In this document: positions 49,611 to 58,717 of the stretch, piece after piece
How the letters are laid out: every line of letters begins with the position of its first letter
Position numbering within the stretch: position 1 is the stretch's first letter
Assembly (NCBI GenBank): GCA_964568735.1
Contig: CAZMRF010000010.1
Coordinates: 1 to 64,000, forward strand
Length of the DNA: 64,000 nucleotides
Direction: 5' to 3'
Source of the DNA: CAZMRF01 sp964568735
GTDB taxonomy: Bacteria > Acidobacteriota > Polarisedimenticolia > JACPZX01
Translations under genes and position numbers: made by a program
The notes under the pieces: model-generated
What the model was told of the DNA's origin: nothing
Seen by the model: the letters and a program-made list of their open reading frames with translations, nothing else
Databases searched by the model: none

Positions 49611-49997
49611 ATGAACCGCTATCCCGGCAGGAAGCACTATCCCCGTCGCGCCATCCTGCGCTGGCTGGCCGCGGCTCCGGCCGCCGCCGTCGCGGGGAGC
49701 GCGGGCGTCGCGGTATTGGGCCAGACCACGAAGGAAGACACCGGATTCGACAAGCTCGATGAGCTCGCCAAGCCCGACGACGAGGAAGAGAGCCGGAAGG
49801 CCGCTGCCACGATCTCCGACGAGGCCCGCTGTCTCGCGGAGAACGAGGACGCCCTCTCGCGCAGCGAGCGGCGGGCGCTGATGGAGAAGATGAAGGGGCT
49901 CGAAGAGGCGCTCGAGAAGCTGCGCGCCTTCGACATCGCGGATGACGTCGAGCCCGCCCTGATCTTCCGCCCCCTGGGCTCCGGCGGCAGGCGATGA
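49611..49997 (+). CDS. Tat-exported small protein of unknown function
   Basis: 128 residues from ATG 49611 (GGAGGG upstream); the frame is open from 49518 but that start lacks homology-like sequence. A twin-arginine signal (YPRRAILRWLAAAPAAAVAGSAGVA) is followed by a highly charged helical domain (EESRKAAATISDEARCLAENEDALSRSE). It overlaps the amidase start by 4 nt, so the two are coupled and the protein may be a partner or chaperone of that enzyme or substrate. Confidence 0.65.
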   Translation: MNRYPGRKHYPRRAILRWLAAAPAAAVAGSAGVAVLGQTTKEDTGFDKLDELAKPDDEEESRKAAATISDEARCLAENEDALSRSERRALMEKMKGLEEALEKLRAFDIADDVEPALIFRPLGSGGRR

Positions 49998-51406
49998 GCC
50001 TCTCGCCAACGGATCCCGTCCTCGACCTCGGCGTCCGCGCGCTCGGCGAGAAGATCCGCTCGGGCCAGGTCACGCCCACCGCGCTCGCGGAGGCCTACCT
50101 CGCGCGCATCGAAAGGATCGATCCGAAGCTGAGCGCCTTCGCCACCGTGACGCGCAGTCTCGCCCTGGAGCAGGCGGCGGAAGCGGAGCGCGAGCTGGCC
50201 GCGGGGCGGGACCGCGGGCCGCTGCACGGCATCCCGTACGGGGCCAAGGATCTCGTGGCGACGAAGGGCATTCGGACGACCTGGGGCGCCAAGCCCTACG
50301 CCGATCGCGTATTCGACTACGACGCGGCCGCCGTTACGAAGCTGCATGAAGCGGGCGCGGTGCTCCTGGGCAAGTGCGCGATGATCGAGCTGGCGGGAGG
50401 CATGGGCTACGAGACGCCCGGCGCTTCGATGACCGGCGCGGCGCGCAACCCCTGGAACACCGAGCGATGGACCTGTGGATCCTCGTCGGGATCGGGCGCC
50501 GCCGTGGCGGCGCGCCTCGTCCCGATCGCCGTGGGCTCGGAGACCTGGGGCTCCATCACCTGCCCCTCGGGTTTTTGTGGAATAAGCGGGCTCCGCCCGA
50601 CCTACGGCCGGATCTCGCGCCGGGGAGCGATGTCCCTCTCGTGGAGCATGGACAAGCTCGGCCCCATGGCCCGGAGCGCCGACGACTGCGAGCTGCTGCT
50701 CGAGGCGATGGCGGGCCACGATCCCGACGATCCCACGAGCCTTCGCGAGCCCCTTCCCTCCGCGCTCAGCCTCGCGGAGGCCTCGCGGCTTCGAATAGGC
50801 ATCTACCGCGGCAAGCTGCCCGAGAAGGCCGACCCGGCCATCGCGCAGGCCTTCGAAGACGCCGTCGAGGGCCTGCGGCGCGCAGGCCTCTCTCCGCGCG
50901 ACGTGACGCTCCCGGAGCTGCCCGCGGAGGAGGCGGCCTGGGTGATCATCGTCGCGGAAGGGGCCGCGGCCTTCGAGTCCCTGCTCGATGCGGGCCTCGA
51001 TCGACAGCTCGCCGATCCCGATGCTCCCCTCGCCCGCGGCGCGGCGAAGCTCGTGCGCGCCTCGGATTACATCAAGGCGCTCCGCGTCCGGACGCTCGCG
51101 CAGAGGGCATGGGCGGAGCTCCTCACAGGCTGGGACGCCGTCGTCGCCCTCAACCTGCCCTTCACCGCCGCGCCCGCGGAGGGGAACCTGCGCGAGTACT
51201 TCACGGCCGCGGATCCGATCGGCGGCGCCGGAAACCTCTGCGGCCTCCCTGGAATGGCGGTGCCCTGCGGCTTCGGCTCGGACGGGCTGCCCGTGGGCCT
51301 CGTCTTCATGTCGGGCGCCTTCGAGGAGAGGAAGGCCCTCGCCCTGGGACGCCTCTACCAATCCGTCACCGACTGGCACACCCGCAAGCCCCCCGTCGCG
51401 CTGTGA
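49994..51406 (+). CDS. Amidase-signature enzyme
   Basis: 470 residues of the GatA/amidase-signature family. The catalytic triad is Lys85 (YGAKDL), a cis-Ser in CGSSSGSGAAVAA (about 163-165) and nucleophile Ser187 in GSETWGSITCPSGFCG. The NPWN segment and TYGRISRRGAMSLSWSMDKLGPMARS are also family-typical. There are no GatB/GatC genes nearby and a Tat-exported protein precedes it, so it is probably a general amide hydrolase rather than the tRNA amidotransferase subunit. Specificity unknown. Confidence 0.9.
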   Translation: MSLSPTDPVLDLGVRALGEKIRSGQVTPTALAEAYLARIERIDPKLSAFATVTRSLALEQAAEAERELAAGRDRGPLHGIPYGAKDLVATKGIRTTWGAKPYADRVFDYDAAAVTKLHEAGAVLLGKCAMIELAGGMGYETPGASMTGAARNPWNTERWTCGSSSGSGAAVAARLVPIAVGSETWGSITCPSGFCGISGLRPTYGRISRRGAMSLSWSMDKLGPMARSADDCELLLEAMAGHDPDDPTSLREPLPSALSLAEASRLRIGIYRGKLPEKADPAIAQAFEDAVEGLRRAGLSPRDVTLPELPAEEAAWVIIVAEGAAAFESLLDAGLDRQLADPDAPLARGAAKLVRASDYIKALRVRTLAQRAWAELLTGWDAVVALNLPFTAAPAEGNLREYFTAADPIGGAGNLCGLPGMAVPCGFGSDGLPVGLVFMSGAFEERKALALGRLYQSVTDWHTRKPPVAL

Positions 51407-51431
51407 TCGTTTTTCCTGGTGAGTGCCGGGA

Positions 51432-52364
51432 TCAGCGGCTCAGCATGCTCCGGAGCACGAAGCCCACGTTGGCCGGGCGCTCGGCGAGGCGGCGCATGTA
51501 CCAGGGGAACCAGTAGGCGCCGTACGAGATCAGGGTGCGGACGCGATGGCCGGCCGCGGCCAGCCGGACCTGCTCCTCGGAGCGGATCCCGTAGAGGAGC
51601 CCGAACTCGTAGACGTTCTTCGCCAGCCCCTGCTTCGCCGCGTGGTCGTTGATCCGTCCGATGAGGTGCACATCGTGTGTCCCGAAGACGGTCCAGAGGC
51701 CGTGCCCGAGCGCCTCGGGGCCCAGGGCCCTCCGCGCGAGCTTGAAGTAGTTCTCGTCAACGTCGCGCTTCTTCGGCCAGGCGACCTCGGCCGGCTCCTT
51801 GTAGGCTCCCTTGACGATCCGCACGCCGCAGCCGAGAGGTAGGAGCGAATCGAGGTCCTTCTCCGTGCGGTAGAGATAGGCCTGGAGGCAGACTCCCAGC
51901 CTCCTGTGCTGCTTCTGCACGGTGGTGAAGATCTCGAGGGTGCGATCGACGTAGGAGGAGTCCTCCATGTCGACCCAGACGCGGCTCCCCGCTGCGTCGG
52001 CCCGCTCCGCGAGCCGCTCCAGGTTCGTCACGGCGAGATCGGCTCCGAGGTCGAGCCCCAGGTGGGTCAGCTTGATGGAGACCTCCGCGTCCAGCCCCTG
52101 GGCCGAGGCGCGCTCGATGACTTGCAGGTAGTGCGCCGTCACGCCGGCAGCCTCGGCCACCTCGCTCACGTTCTCGCCGAGCTGGGTGAGGGTCGCGGCG
52201 AGGCCGCGAGCCTTCAGCTTCTTCGCGGCCTCGAGCGCGTCGTCGAGGCTCTCCCCGGGCATGAAGCGGGAAACCGCCCGCCGGACGAATCCGCGCCTGC
52301 CCGCCTGCTCGCGAAGCCACGCGCTGCGGGATCCGAGCAGAAGTAAATTACGCGCGATGCCCAT
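51432..52364 (-). CDS. Proline dehydrogenase (single-domain, FAD)
   Basis: 310 residues of the PRODH beta/alpha barrel found as a stand-alone enzyme in many bacteria. Oxidises proline to pyrroline-5-carboxylate, feeding electrons to quinones. Visible segments: GENVSEVAEAA, SIKLTHLGLD, VWVDMEDSSYVDRTLEIF, GVCLQAYLYRTEKDLDSL, RIVKGAYKEP, FGTHDVHLI and the C-terminal YGAYWFPWYMRRLAERPANVGF with the RRxxERP-type residues that hold the substrate carboxylate. No P5C dehydrogenase gene is adjacent. Confidence 0.93.
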   Translation of the reverse strand: MGIARNLLLLGSRSAWLREQAGRRGFVRRAVSRFMPGESLDDALEAAKKLKARGLAATLTQLGENVSEVAEAAGVTAHYLQVIERASAQGLDAEVSIKLTHLGLDLGADLAVTNLERLAERADAAGSRVWVDMEDSSYVDRTLEIFTTVQKQHRRLGVCLQAYLYRTEKDLDSLLPLGCGVRIVKGAYKEPAEVAWPKKRDVDENYFKLARRALGPEALGHGLWTVFGTHDVHLIGRINDHAAKQGLAKNVYEFGLLYGIRSEEQVRLAAAGHRVRTLISYGAYWFPWYMRRLAERPANVGFVLRSMLSR

Positions 52365-52383
52365 GGACGCCCGGGATAATACC

Positions 52384-53229
52384 TCAGTACTGGACGAGCG
52401 TGCCGTCGCGCCTGGCGGCGCGGAGCGACCAGCGGAAGACGAGGAGCCCCACGGGAACGAGCGCCACGACGAAGATGGCCAGGACGCGGATCTCGGGAAG
52501 GAGCGCTCCGAGCGACGCCCCTTCCAGAAGGGCGGCGCGGATGCCCCGCAGGGCGTACGTGATCGGCAGGAGGGCCGACACCTTCATCAGCCATTCCGGG
52601 AGCCGCTCGACGGGGTAGAAGACGCCGCCGAGCAGGGCCGAGGCGCTGACGATGAGGGCGTTGATGGGCTCGCCGCGCTTCAGGTAGATCACGACCGAGG
52701 CCACGATGANNNNNNNNNNCGTGCCGCAGAAGGCCAGGATCGTCAGCGCCAGGATGACCGCGAAGGGCAGCAGGCCGCTCCAGTGGATGGCGATGGGGTG
52801 CTCTGCGATCCGCGAGACGCCGAAGCCGACGGCGAGGTAGATGACGACCCTGAAGGACGTGAAGGTGAAGTCCCACAGGGAGGAGGAGAGGATCACCATC
52901 GGGGTGCGCGTCGGGGTGACGAGCATCGCCTCGAGGGTCCCGGTGAGCTGCTCGTTGCTGATTCGCGACGCGAACGAGGTGAGGGCCACCGTCAGGTAGT
53001 TGTAGAAGGCCACGCCGACGAGGACGAACGCGAAGTAGCTCCCGCCGGGGACGTCCTTCATGGCCGGCGCCGCCCCGCTGATCATTCCCGAGAGGAAGTA
53101 CCAGATCCCCACGGAGACCAGGACGCCTCCGAACTGAAGAATGAACGCGCTGCGGTAGGAGGTCTCGATCAGGAAGTCCCTGCGGATGAAGGCGAGGGCC
53201 TTGAAAAACGCGCCGGTGAGCCTGCTCAT
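52384..53229 (-). CDS. ABC-2-type transporter permease (contains a 10-N gap)
   Basis: 281 residues counting the gap. About six TM segments in the ABC-2 arrangement, with an N-terminal amphipathic part (IRRDFLIETSYRSAFILQFGG) and the FEAMLVTPTR-like LEAMLVTPTRTPM segment typical of drug/polysaccharide export permeases. Ten Ns at 52710-52719 interrupt codons just after FCGT; the frame resumes with IVASVVIYLKRGEP, so the gap size is at least close to a multiple of three plus one. It overlaps its ATPase partner by 4 nt. Confidence 0.88.
   Translation of the reverse strand: MSRLTGAFFKALAFIRRDFLIETSYRSAFILQFGGVLVSVGIWYFLSGMISGAAPAMKDVPGGSYFAFVLVGVAFYNYLTVALTSFASRISNEQLTGTLEAMLVTPTRTPMVILSSSLWDFTFTSFRVVIYLAVGFGVSRIAEHPIAIHWSGLLPFAVILALTILAFCGTXXXXIVASVVIYLKRGEPINALIVSASALLGGVFYPVERLPEWLMKVSALLPITYALRGIRAALLEGASLGALLPEIRVLAIFVVALVPVGLLVFRWSLRAARRDGTLVQY
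52710..52719. other. Assembly gap (10 Ns)
   Basis: Ten undetermined bases in the ABC permease gene. The true gap length is unknown; the reading frame fits if the real length is 10 or differs by a multiple of three. Confidence 0.95.
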
Positions 53230-54338
53230 CTCCCGGATCCCGGCGGGCCGGAGTCGCCGTCTCCTCCGCCCGCGACGAGGTCGAAGACCTCCTCCAGGCT
53301 GGCTTCACGGCGTGTGCACGAGACGATCGTCGCTCCGGCCGTCAGAATCCTCCGCATCAGCTCGGTGAGCGCCACGCCTCCGCGCGGAACCTCGGCCGAA
53401 AGAGTGAAGGCGTCTGTCGCGTGGGGGCCGCCCCCGGGGCCTCTCTCCTGGCCGTAGCCGTGATGGGCGCGGCCGGGCACCGCCCCCGACGCGATCCCGC
53501 CGGGCTCGTGCAGCGACAGAGCCGCTCCGTCGAAGGCAAGGCCCGCTATGCGATCCCGATCGAGCCCGGCGAGCTCGATCAGGTACCGCTCGCGGCTCCC
53601 GCCGCTCGAGCAGACCTCCTCGACCGTTCCCATGCGCCGGATCCTCGCCTTGTGCAGTATCGCGAGGCGATGGCAGAGCCCCTCCGCCTCGGCCATGTTG
53701 TGCGTGGCCAGGAGGATCGTCTTGCCCTCGGCGCGGTTGAGCTTCTCCTGGATGAAGCGGCGCAGGTGTCGCGCGGCCGTGGGGTCCAGGCTGCGCGTGG
53801 GCTCGTCCATATAGATGATGGGGGGGTCGTGGAGGAGGGCCCGGGCCGAGGCCAGCCGCTGCTTCGTCCCCGTGGAGTACTCCATGAAGGGCTGGTCGGC
53901 CTTCTCGTCCATCTCCACCTTCTCCAGCAGCTCCTGGCACCGCGAGCGGATCCGGCCCGCGGGGACGTTGGCGAGCGCCGCGAAGAAGTGGAGGTTCTCG
54001 CGCCCCGACAGCCTCCAGTAGAACGAGCGCTCGTCCGACGTGACAAGCCCGATCGAGGCGCGTACCGACTGCTGCCGGCCGACGACGTCGTGGCCGTTCA
54101 CGAAGGCCGCGCCCGAGGTCGGGGTGATGAGCGAGGAGAGGATCTTCAGCAACGTGGTCTTGCCGGCCCCGTTCGGGCCGAGCAGGCCGAAGATCTCTCC
54201 GCGGTGCACGGCCAGATCGACGCTCTCGAGCGCGCGGACCTCGCCGGGCGGGGTCAGGGGCTTCGTGATGATCTGGAAGATGGACCGGCGCTTCGTGAAG
54301 ACCTTTCCGAGCCCGAGAGTCTCGATGGCAGCCGGCAT
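53226..54338 (-). CDS. ABC transporter ATP-binding protein
   Basis: 370 residues from ATG 54338. Hydrolyses ATP to drive the permease encoded downstream. Walker A GPNGAGKTT, Q-loop region LVTSDERSFYWRLSGREN, a variant signature YSTGTKQRLASARAL in place of LSGGQ, Walker B IIYMDEPT and H-loop LLATHN. The variant signature and the SLDP D-loop are like NatA/Daunorubicin-type exporters. An additional C-terminal domain of about 130 residues follows. Stop overlaps the permease start by 4 nt. Confidence 0.94.
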   Translation of the reverse strand: MPAAIETLGLGKVFTKRRSIFQIITKPLTPPGEVRALESVDLAVHRGEIFGLLGPNGAGKTTLLKILSSLITPTSGAAFVNGHDVVGRQQSVRASIGLVTSDERSFYWRLSGRENLHFFAALANVPAGRIRSRCQELLEKVEMDEKADQPFMEYSTGTKQRLASARALLHDPPIIYMDEPTRSLDPTAARHLRRFIQEKLNRAEGKTILLATHNMAEAEGLCHRLAILHKARIRRMGTVEEVCSSGGSRERYLIELAGLDRDRIAGLAFDGAALSLHEPGGIASGAVPGRAHHGYGQERGPGGGPHATDAFTLSAEVPRGGVALTELMRRILTAGATIVSCTRREASLEEVFDLVAGGGDGDSGPPGSGR

Positions 54339-54344
54339 GCAGGT

Positions 54345-54356
54345 GATGTTAACATC
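54345..54356. promoter_or_regulatory. 12-bp palindrome between ABC ATPase and kdsB
   Basis: GATGTTAACATC is a perfect palindrome in the 49-bp gap between the divergent ABC ATPase (ATG 54338) and kdsB (ATG 54388). GGT and ACC flank it with one-base offset. It could be a binding site for a dimeric regulator. No regulator is assigned. Confidence 0.4.
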
Positions 54357-54387
54357 CACCGATGACGACCCCGATGAGCCTTGGCCG

Positions 54388-55191
54388 ATGGCGGACGCCG
54401 TAGGTATCATCCCGGCCCGCTACGGCTCCTCCAGGTTCCCCGGCAAAGTCCTCGCTCCCCTCGATGGCAGGCCCCTCATCCAGCACGTGTGGGAGCGGGC
54501 CGTCCGCGCGGGCCGCCTGGATGCTGTCGTGGTCGCCACCGACGACGAGAGGATCCGGGCGGCGGTGGAGGGGTTCGGCGGCGAGGCGGTGATGACCTCT
54601 CCGGATCATCCCAGCGGCACCGACCGGGTGCGCGAGGCCGTCCGGCGGCTGGAGACGGAGGGCCGCCGCATCGGTATCGTCCTCGGGATCCAGGGCGACG
54701 AGCCCATGCTCCACCCCGAGGATCTCGATGCCATGGTCGGCGCGCTCGAGGACGATCCCGAGCTCGAGTACGTCACCCTCGCCGAGCCCTTCGCCGGAGC
54801 CGACGAGCTCGTGGACCCCAACACCTGCAAGGTCGTCCTCGACCGGGCCGGAAACGCGCTCTATTTCAGCCGGAGCCCGCTGCCCTTCTACCGGGACACG
54901 CGGGGTGGCACTATCGCGCCGCTCGATCGGGCGCTGGCCGCGCGGCCCGCGGGGCTGGAGGGCTATCATCGCCACGTCGGCATCTACGGCTTCCGCCGGG
55001 CGGCGCTCGAGGCGTTCGCCGCCATGGAGCGCGGGCCGCTCGAGGCGATGGAGGGTCTCGAGCAGCTCAGGATCCTCGAGGCGGGGAAACGCATGCGGGT
55101 CGTCGTGAGCAGCCACATCACGATGGACGTGGACACACCGGAAGATCTGGAGCGAGTCGGAGAGCTCCTGACGCACACGGAGGGTGGATGA
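54388..55191 (+). CDS. kdsB: CMP-KDO synthetase (3-deoxy-manno-octulosonate cytidylyltransferase)
   Basis: 267 residues. Activates KDO with CTP for lipid A core assembly. Opens with IIPARYGSSRFPGK, then PLIQHVWERA, ATDDERI, HPSGTDRV, IQGDEP, the KVVLD...ALYFSRSPLPFYR section and HVGIYGFRR, all typical of KdsB. Length is a little above the usual 250. The start has no obvious room for a longer leader since the ABC gene begins 49 nt upstream. The stop overlaps pyrG (ATGA), a linkage that also supplies CTP. Confidence 0.96.
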   Translation: MADAVGIIPARYGSSRFPGKVLAPLDGRPLIQHVWERAVRAGRLDAVVVATDDERIRAAVEGFGGEAVMTSPDHPSGTDRVREAVRRLETEGRRIGIVLGIQGDEPMLHPEDLDAMVGALEDDPELEYVTLAEPFAGADELVDPNTCKVVLDRAGNALYFSRSPLPFYRDTRGGTIAPLDRALAARPAGLEGYHRHVGIYGFRRAALEAFAAMERGPLEAMEGLEQLRILEAGKRMRVVVSSHITMDVDTPEDLERVGELLTHTEGG

Positions 55192-56882
55192 GCACCAAGT
55201 ACATCTTCATCACGGGGGGGGTGATCTCATCGCTCGGCAAGGGCCTCGCGGCCGCGTCCATCGGGCGGCTGCTGGAGTCCCGCGGCTTCACGGTCACGCT
55301 CCAGAAGTTCGATCCCTACCTCAACGTGGACCCGGGGACGATGAGCCCCTTCCAGCACGGAGAGGTCTACGTCACCGATGACGGCGCGGAGACCGACCTG
55401 GATCTCGGCCACTACGAGCGATTCACCTCCACCTTGACGACGCGCGAGCACAACTTCACCACCGGGAAGATCTACGAGTCGGTCATCAGCAAGGAGCGGA
55501 AGGGCGACTACCTCGGCGCCACGGTTCAGGTGATCCCGCACGTCACGGACGAGATCAAGAACGGGATCCTGAAGGTCTCCGAGGGGGTGGACATCCAGAT
55601 CTGCGAGATCGGCGGGACCGTAGGCGACATCGAGTCTCTCCCCTTCCTCGAGGCGATCCGGCAGTTCCGCCTGGAGCGCGGCCCGCGCAACTCCATCGCG
55701 ATCCACCTCACGCTGGTGCCCTGGATCGCCGCCGCGGGAGAGCTGAAGACCAAGCCGACGCAGCACTCCGTGCGCGAGCTGCGCGCCATCGGCATCCAGC
55801 CCGACGTCCTCATCTGCCGCACCGACAGGCCCATCCCGCGGGAGATGAAGAAGAAGATCGCTCTTTTCTGCAACGTCCCCGCCGAGGCCGTCGTGACCGC
55901 GCAGGACGTGACGAACATCTACGAGGTCCCGCTGGCTCTGGGGAAGGAAGGTCTCGACGCGATGATCCTCAAGCTGCTGGACCTTCCCTACCGCGACAAG
56001 GAGATGGAGGACTGGGAGCGCCTCGTCGAGACCATCCGCAACCCGCGCGACCAGGTGAACATCGGCATCGTCGGGAAGTACGTGGGCTACGAGGACTCCT
56101 ACAAGAGCCTCACCGAGGCTCTCGGCCACGGGGGCGTCGCCAACGAGGTCAAGGTCCAGCTCAAGTGGATCGAAGCCTCGGATCTCTCGGAGTCCAACGT
56201 CGCCGAGAGGCTCCGGGGGGTGGACGGCATCCTCGTGCCCGGCGGCTTCGGCATCCGCGGCGTGGCCGGCATGATCGAGGCCATCCGCTACGCCCGCGAG
56301 CATCAGGTCCCCTTCTTCGGGATCTGCCTCGGGCTCCAGTGCGCCGTCATCGAGTTCGCCCGGAACGTCTGCGGGATGGCGGAGGCGGACTCCTCCGAGT
56401 TCAACGAGAAGGCGGAGAAGAAGGTCATCTACAAGCTGCGCGATCTCCTCGGGGTGGAGGAGATGGGCGGCACGATGCGGCTGGGGAAATACGACTGCCA
56501 GCTCGCTCCGCGCACCTTCGCCCTGCAGGCCTACGGCGCGCGCGAGATCTCCGAGAGGCACCGCCACCGCTACGAGGTCAACAAGGAGTTCCTGCCGCAG
56601 CTCACCTCGCGGGGCCTCAAGGTGGCGGGAACCACGCCCGACGGCAAGTTCGTCGAGATCGTGGAGATCGAGGAGCATCCCTGGTTCCTCGCCTGCCAGT
56701 TCCACCCGGAGTTCAAGTCCAAGCCGTTGCACCCGCACCCGCTCTTCGCGCGCTTCATCCAGGCGGCCCAGAACTATGGCCGGCAGGAGAAGCCGGCCGC
56801 CGAGGGCCGCATGCACGACGCCGCCGACGCACCCGGCGCGCGGATCGCCAAGGATCCTGACGGCGGCCATCCCGTCCACTGA
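55188..56882 (+). CDS. pyrG: CTP synthase
   Basis: 564 residues. Makes CTP from UTP, ATP and glutamine. Synthetase domain: MSTKYIFITGGVISSLGKG, QKFDPYLNVDPGTMSPFQHGEV, GTVGDIES. Glutaminase domain: GICLG with nucleophile Cys380, and C-terminal CQFHPEFKSKP with His/Glu. A tail of about 30 residues after the family end is low complexity. It is coupled to kdsB, the CTP consumer, and followed by kdsD after 11 nt. Confidence 0.97.
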   Translation: MSTKYIFITGGVISSLGKGLAAASIGRLLESRGFTVTLQKFDPYLNVDPGTMSPFQHGEVYVTDDGAETDLDLGHYERFTSTLTTREHNFTTGKIYESVISKERKGDYLGATVQVIPHVTDEIKNGILKVSEGVDIQICEIGGTVGDIESLPFLEAIRQFRLERGPRNSIAIHLTLVPWIAAAGELKTKPTQHSVRELRAIGIQPDVLICRTDRPIPREMKKKIALFCNVPAEAVVTAQDVTNIYEVPLALGKEGLDAMILKLLDLPYRDKEMEDWERLVETIRNPRDQVNIGIVGKYVGYEDSYKSLTEALGHGGVANEVKVQLKWIEASDLSESNVAERLRGVDGILVPGGFGIRGVAGMIEAIRYAREHQVPFFGICLGLQCAVIEFARNVCGMAEADSSEFNEKAEKKVIYKLRDLLGVEEMGGTMRLGKYDCQLAPRTFALQAYGAREISERHRHRYEVNKEFLPQLTSRGLKVAGTTPDGKFVEIVEIEEHPWFLACQFHPEFKSKPLHPHPLFARFIQAAQNYGRQEKPAAEGRMHDAADAPGARIAKDPDGGHPVH

Positions 56883-56893
56883 GGGCGCCGGAG

Positions 56894-57919
56894 ATGACGA
56901 CAAGGAGAGCGGGAGCGCCGGCGCGCCCAGCGCCGGAGTCCGTCCTAGGAGCCAGCCCCGGGGAGACCGGCCGCCGCGTCCTGGAGATCGAGGAGCGCGC
57001 CATCGCCGAGGTGCGCGCCCGGATCGCCTCCGATCCCGATCCCTTCCGCAAGGCCGTCGAGGCCGTCCATTCCTGCGCCGGCCGCGTCGTCGTCACGGGG
57101 ATGGGGAAGTCCGGGATCGTCTGCCGGAAGATCGCCGCGACGCTCGCCTCCACGGGAACTCCCTCGCTCTTCATGCACCCGGCCGAGGCCCTCCACGGCG
57201 ATCTCGGGATGGTGGTTCCGGGCGACGTCGTCCTGGCCGTCTCGAACTCGGGCGAGACCGAGGAGCTGCTCCGGCTGCTCGAGCGCATCCGGAGGATCGG
57301 CGCGGTGCTCATCTCGATGACGGGGCGCGACGACTCGACCCTGGCCCGGCAGAGCGACATCCACCTCCACGCGGGCATCTCGCAGGAAGCCTGCCCCATG
57401 AACCTGGTGCCGACGGCCTCGACCACGGCGGCCCTCGCCCTGGGCGACGCGCTGGCGATTGCCGTGCTCCAGGCGCGGGGCTTCAAGCCCGAGGACTATG
57501 CCGCGTTGCACCCGGGCGGACGGCTCGGGCGCACGCTCCTGCGCGTGCGCGAGGTGATGCACGGGGAGGACCAGCTCCCCGTCGTCTCACCGGGGACTCT
57601 CATGAAGGAGGCCATCCTCGTCATGACCGACAAGCGGCTCGGGCTGACGACGGTCTGCGACGAGGGGCGGAAGGTGCTCGGGATCATCACCGACGGCGAT
57701 CTTCGCCGCCTGATGCAGCGCGTGAAGGAGCCCTTCGCGGCGAAGGCGGTGGACGTGATGACCCGGAATCCCGTGACGATTTCCGGCGAGGAGCTGGCCG
57801 CCGCGGCCCTCAGGAAGATGGAGGAGCGCCGGATCACCTCCATCCTGGTCGTGGCCGATGACGGCCGCCTCGAGGGCGTCGTCCACCTCCACGACCTCTG
57901 GCGAACTCAGCTCGTCTGA
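56894..57919 (+). CDS. kdsD: D-arabinose-5-phosphate isomerase (SIS plus two CBS domains)
   Basis: 341 residues. Converts ribulose-5-phosphate to arabinose-5-phosphate, the first KDO step. SIS domain: VVVTGMGKSGIVCRKIAAT, PAEALHGDLGMV, VLAVSNSGETEELL and PTASTTAALALGDALA. CBS domains follow (VMHGEDQLPVVSP..., DVMTRNPVTIS...). The order SIS-CBS-CBS and the length match KpsF/KdsD. Third gene of kdsB-pyrG-kdsD. It converges with kdsC, stop to stop 11 nt. Confidence 0.95.
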   Translation: MTTRRAGAPARPAPESVLGASPGETGRRVLEIEERAIAEVRARIASDPDPFRKAVEAVHSCAGRVVVTGMGKSGIVCRKIAATLASTGTPSLFMHPAEALHGDLGMVVPGDVVLAVSNSGETEELLRLLERIRRIGAVLISMTGRDDSTLARQSDIHLHAGISQEACPMNLVPTASTTAALALGDALAIAVLQARGFKPEDYAALHPGGRLGRTLLRVREVMHGEDQLPVVSPGTLMKEAILVMTDKRLGLTTVCDEGRKVLGIITDGDLRRLMQRVKEPFAAKAVDVMTRNPVTISGEELAAAALRKMEERRITSILVVADDGRLEGVVHLHDLWRTQLV

Positions 57920-57930
57920 CGAAGCGCCGA

Positions 57931-58683
57931 TCAGATCGCCGCGGAGACTTTGCGGCCCGCGGGCGGCTTCACGCCGGGCGATGAGACTTCCGCGACGGCC
58001 GCGTCCTTCCTCCCGAGCAGCTCGAGGACCAGGTCGGCCACCTCGCGCACGGCGCCGCCGCCCCCTGAGCGGGTGCAGACGTAATCCGCGCGGGCGCGCA
58101 CCTCGGCGGTCGCGTTCGAGGGAGCGGCCCGGAAGCCCACCTCGTTCATGACGGCGAGATCCTGCACGTCGTCGCCGACGTAGCCCACCTCGCCCGGGGA
58201 GAGGTTCTCCTCGCGGAGCACCTCGGCCAGCCCCGCGCTCTTGTCGTAGAAGCCCTGCTTGACGATCCGGATGCCCAGCTCGCGGGCCCGGCGCTCGACG
58301 AGGGAGGATCTCCTCCCGGTGAGGATCCCGACCTGGATTCCCGCGCGCTGGAGGAGGTCCACGCCCATCCCGTCATGGATGTGGAATCGCTTCATCTCCT
58401 CGCCGCTGTCCGTGTAGTAGAGGCCTCCGTCCGTCAGAACCCCGTCCACGTCCAGGAGCAGCAGCCGGATCGGGCGGAGCCTCGGCTCGAGCCTGCGATG
58501 GGGGCCTGGAGTGATCTTCCCTGCCTTTCCGGAAGAGCCGGCGGCGACTCGATCCCGGCCCGCGGATCGGGCGGCGCGGCGGCGCGCTCCCGCGCGGCCG
58601 GTCTCTCCCTTGTCCGCCGCCTGGCGCACCCTGATCCTTCGTTGGCTCGATGCCTTGCTGCGACGTGAAGCGTGCATGCGCAC
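57931..58683 (-). CDS. kdsC: 3-deoxy-manno-octulosonate-8-phosphatase (HAD, KdsC type)
   Basis: 250 residues. The HAD core (about 70-235) has DVDGVLTDG (nucleophile and general acid Asp), LTGRRSS, GYVGDDVQDL and the C-terminal SGGGGAVREVADL loop characteristic of KdsC tetramers. The first 65 residues are very Arg/Ala-rich and have no counterpart in the roughly 180-residue family; the true start may be an internal codon near LRPIRLLLLD. It is 34 nt downstream of kdsA in the same direction. Confidence 0.88.
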   Translation of the reverse strand: MRMHASRRSKASSQRRIRVRQAADKGETGRAGARRRAARSAGRDRVAAGSSGKAGKITPGPHRRLEPRLRPIRLLLLDVDGVLTDGGLYYTDSGEEMKRFHIHDGMGVDLLQRAGIQVGILTGRRSSLVERRARELGIRIVKQGFYDKSAGLAEVLREENLSPGEVGYVGDDVQDLAVMNEVGFRAAPSNATAEVRARADYVCTRSGGGGAVREVADLVLELLGRKDAAVAEVSSPGVKPPAGRKVSAAI

Positions 58684-58717
58684 ATCCCCCTGCTGCCCAC
58701 GGAGACGATCGGGGGCT

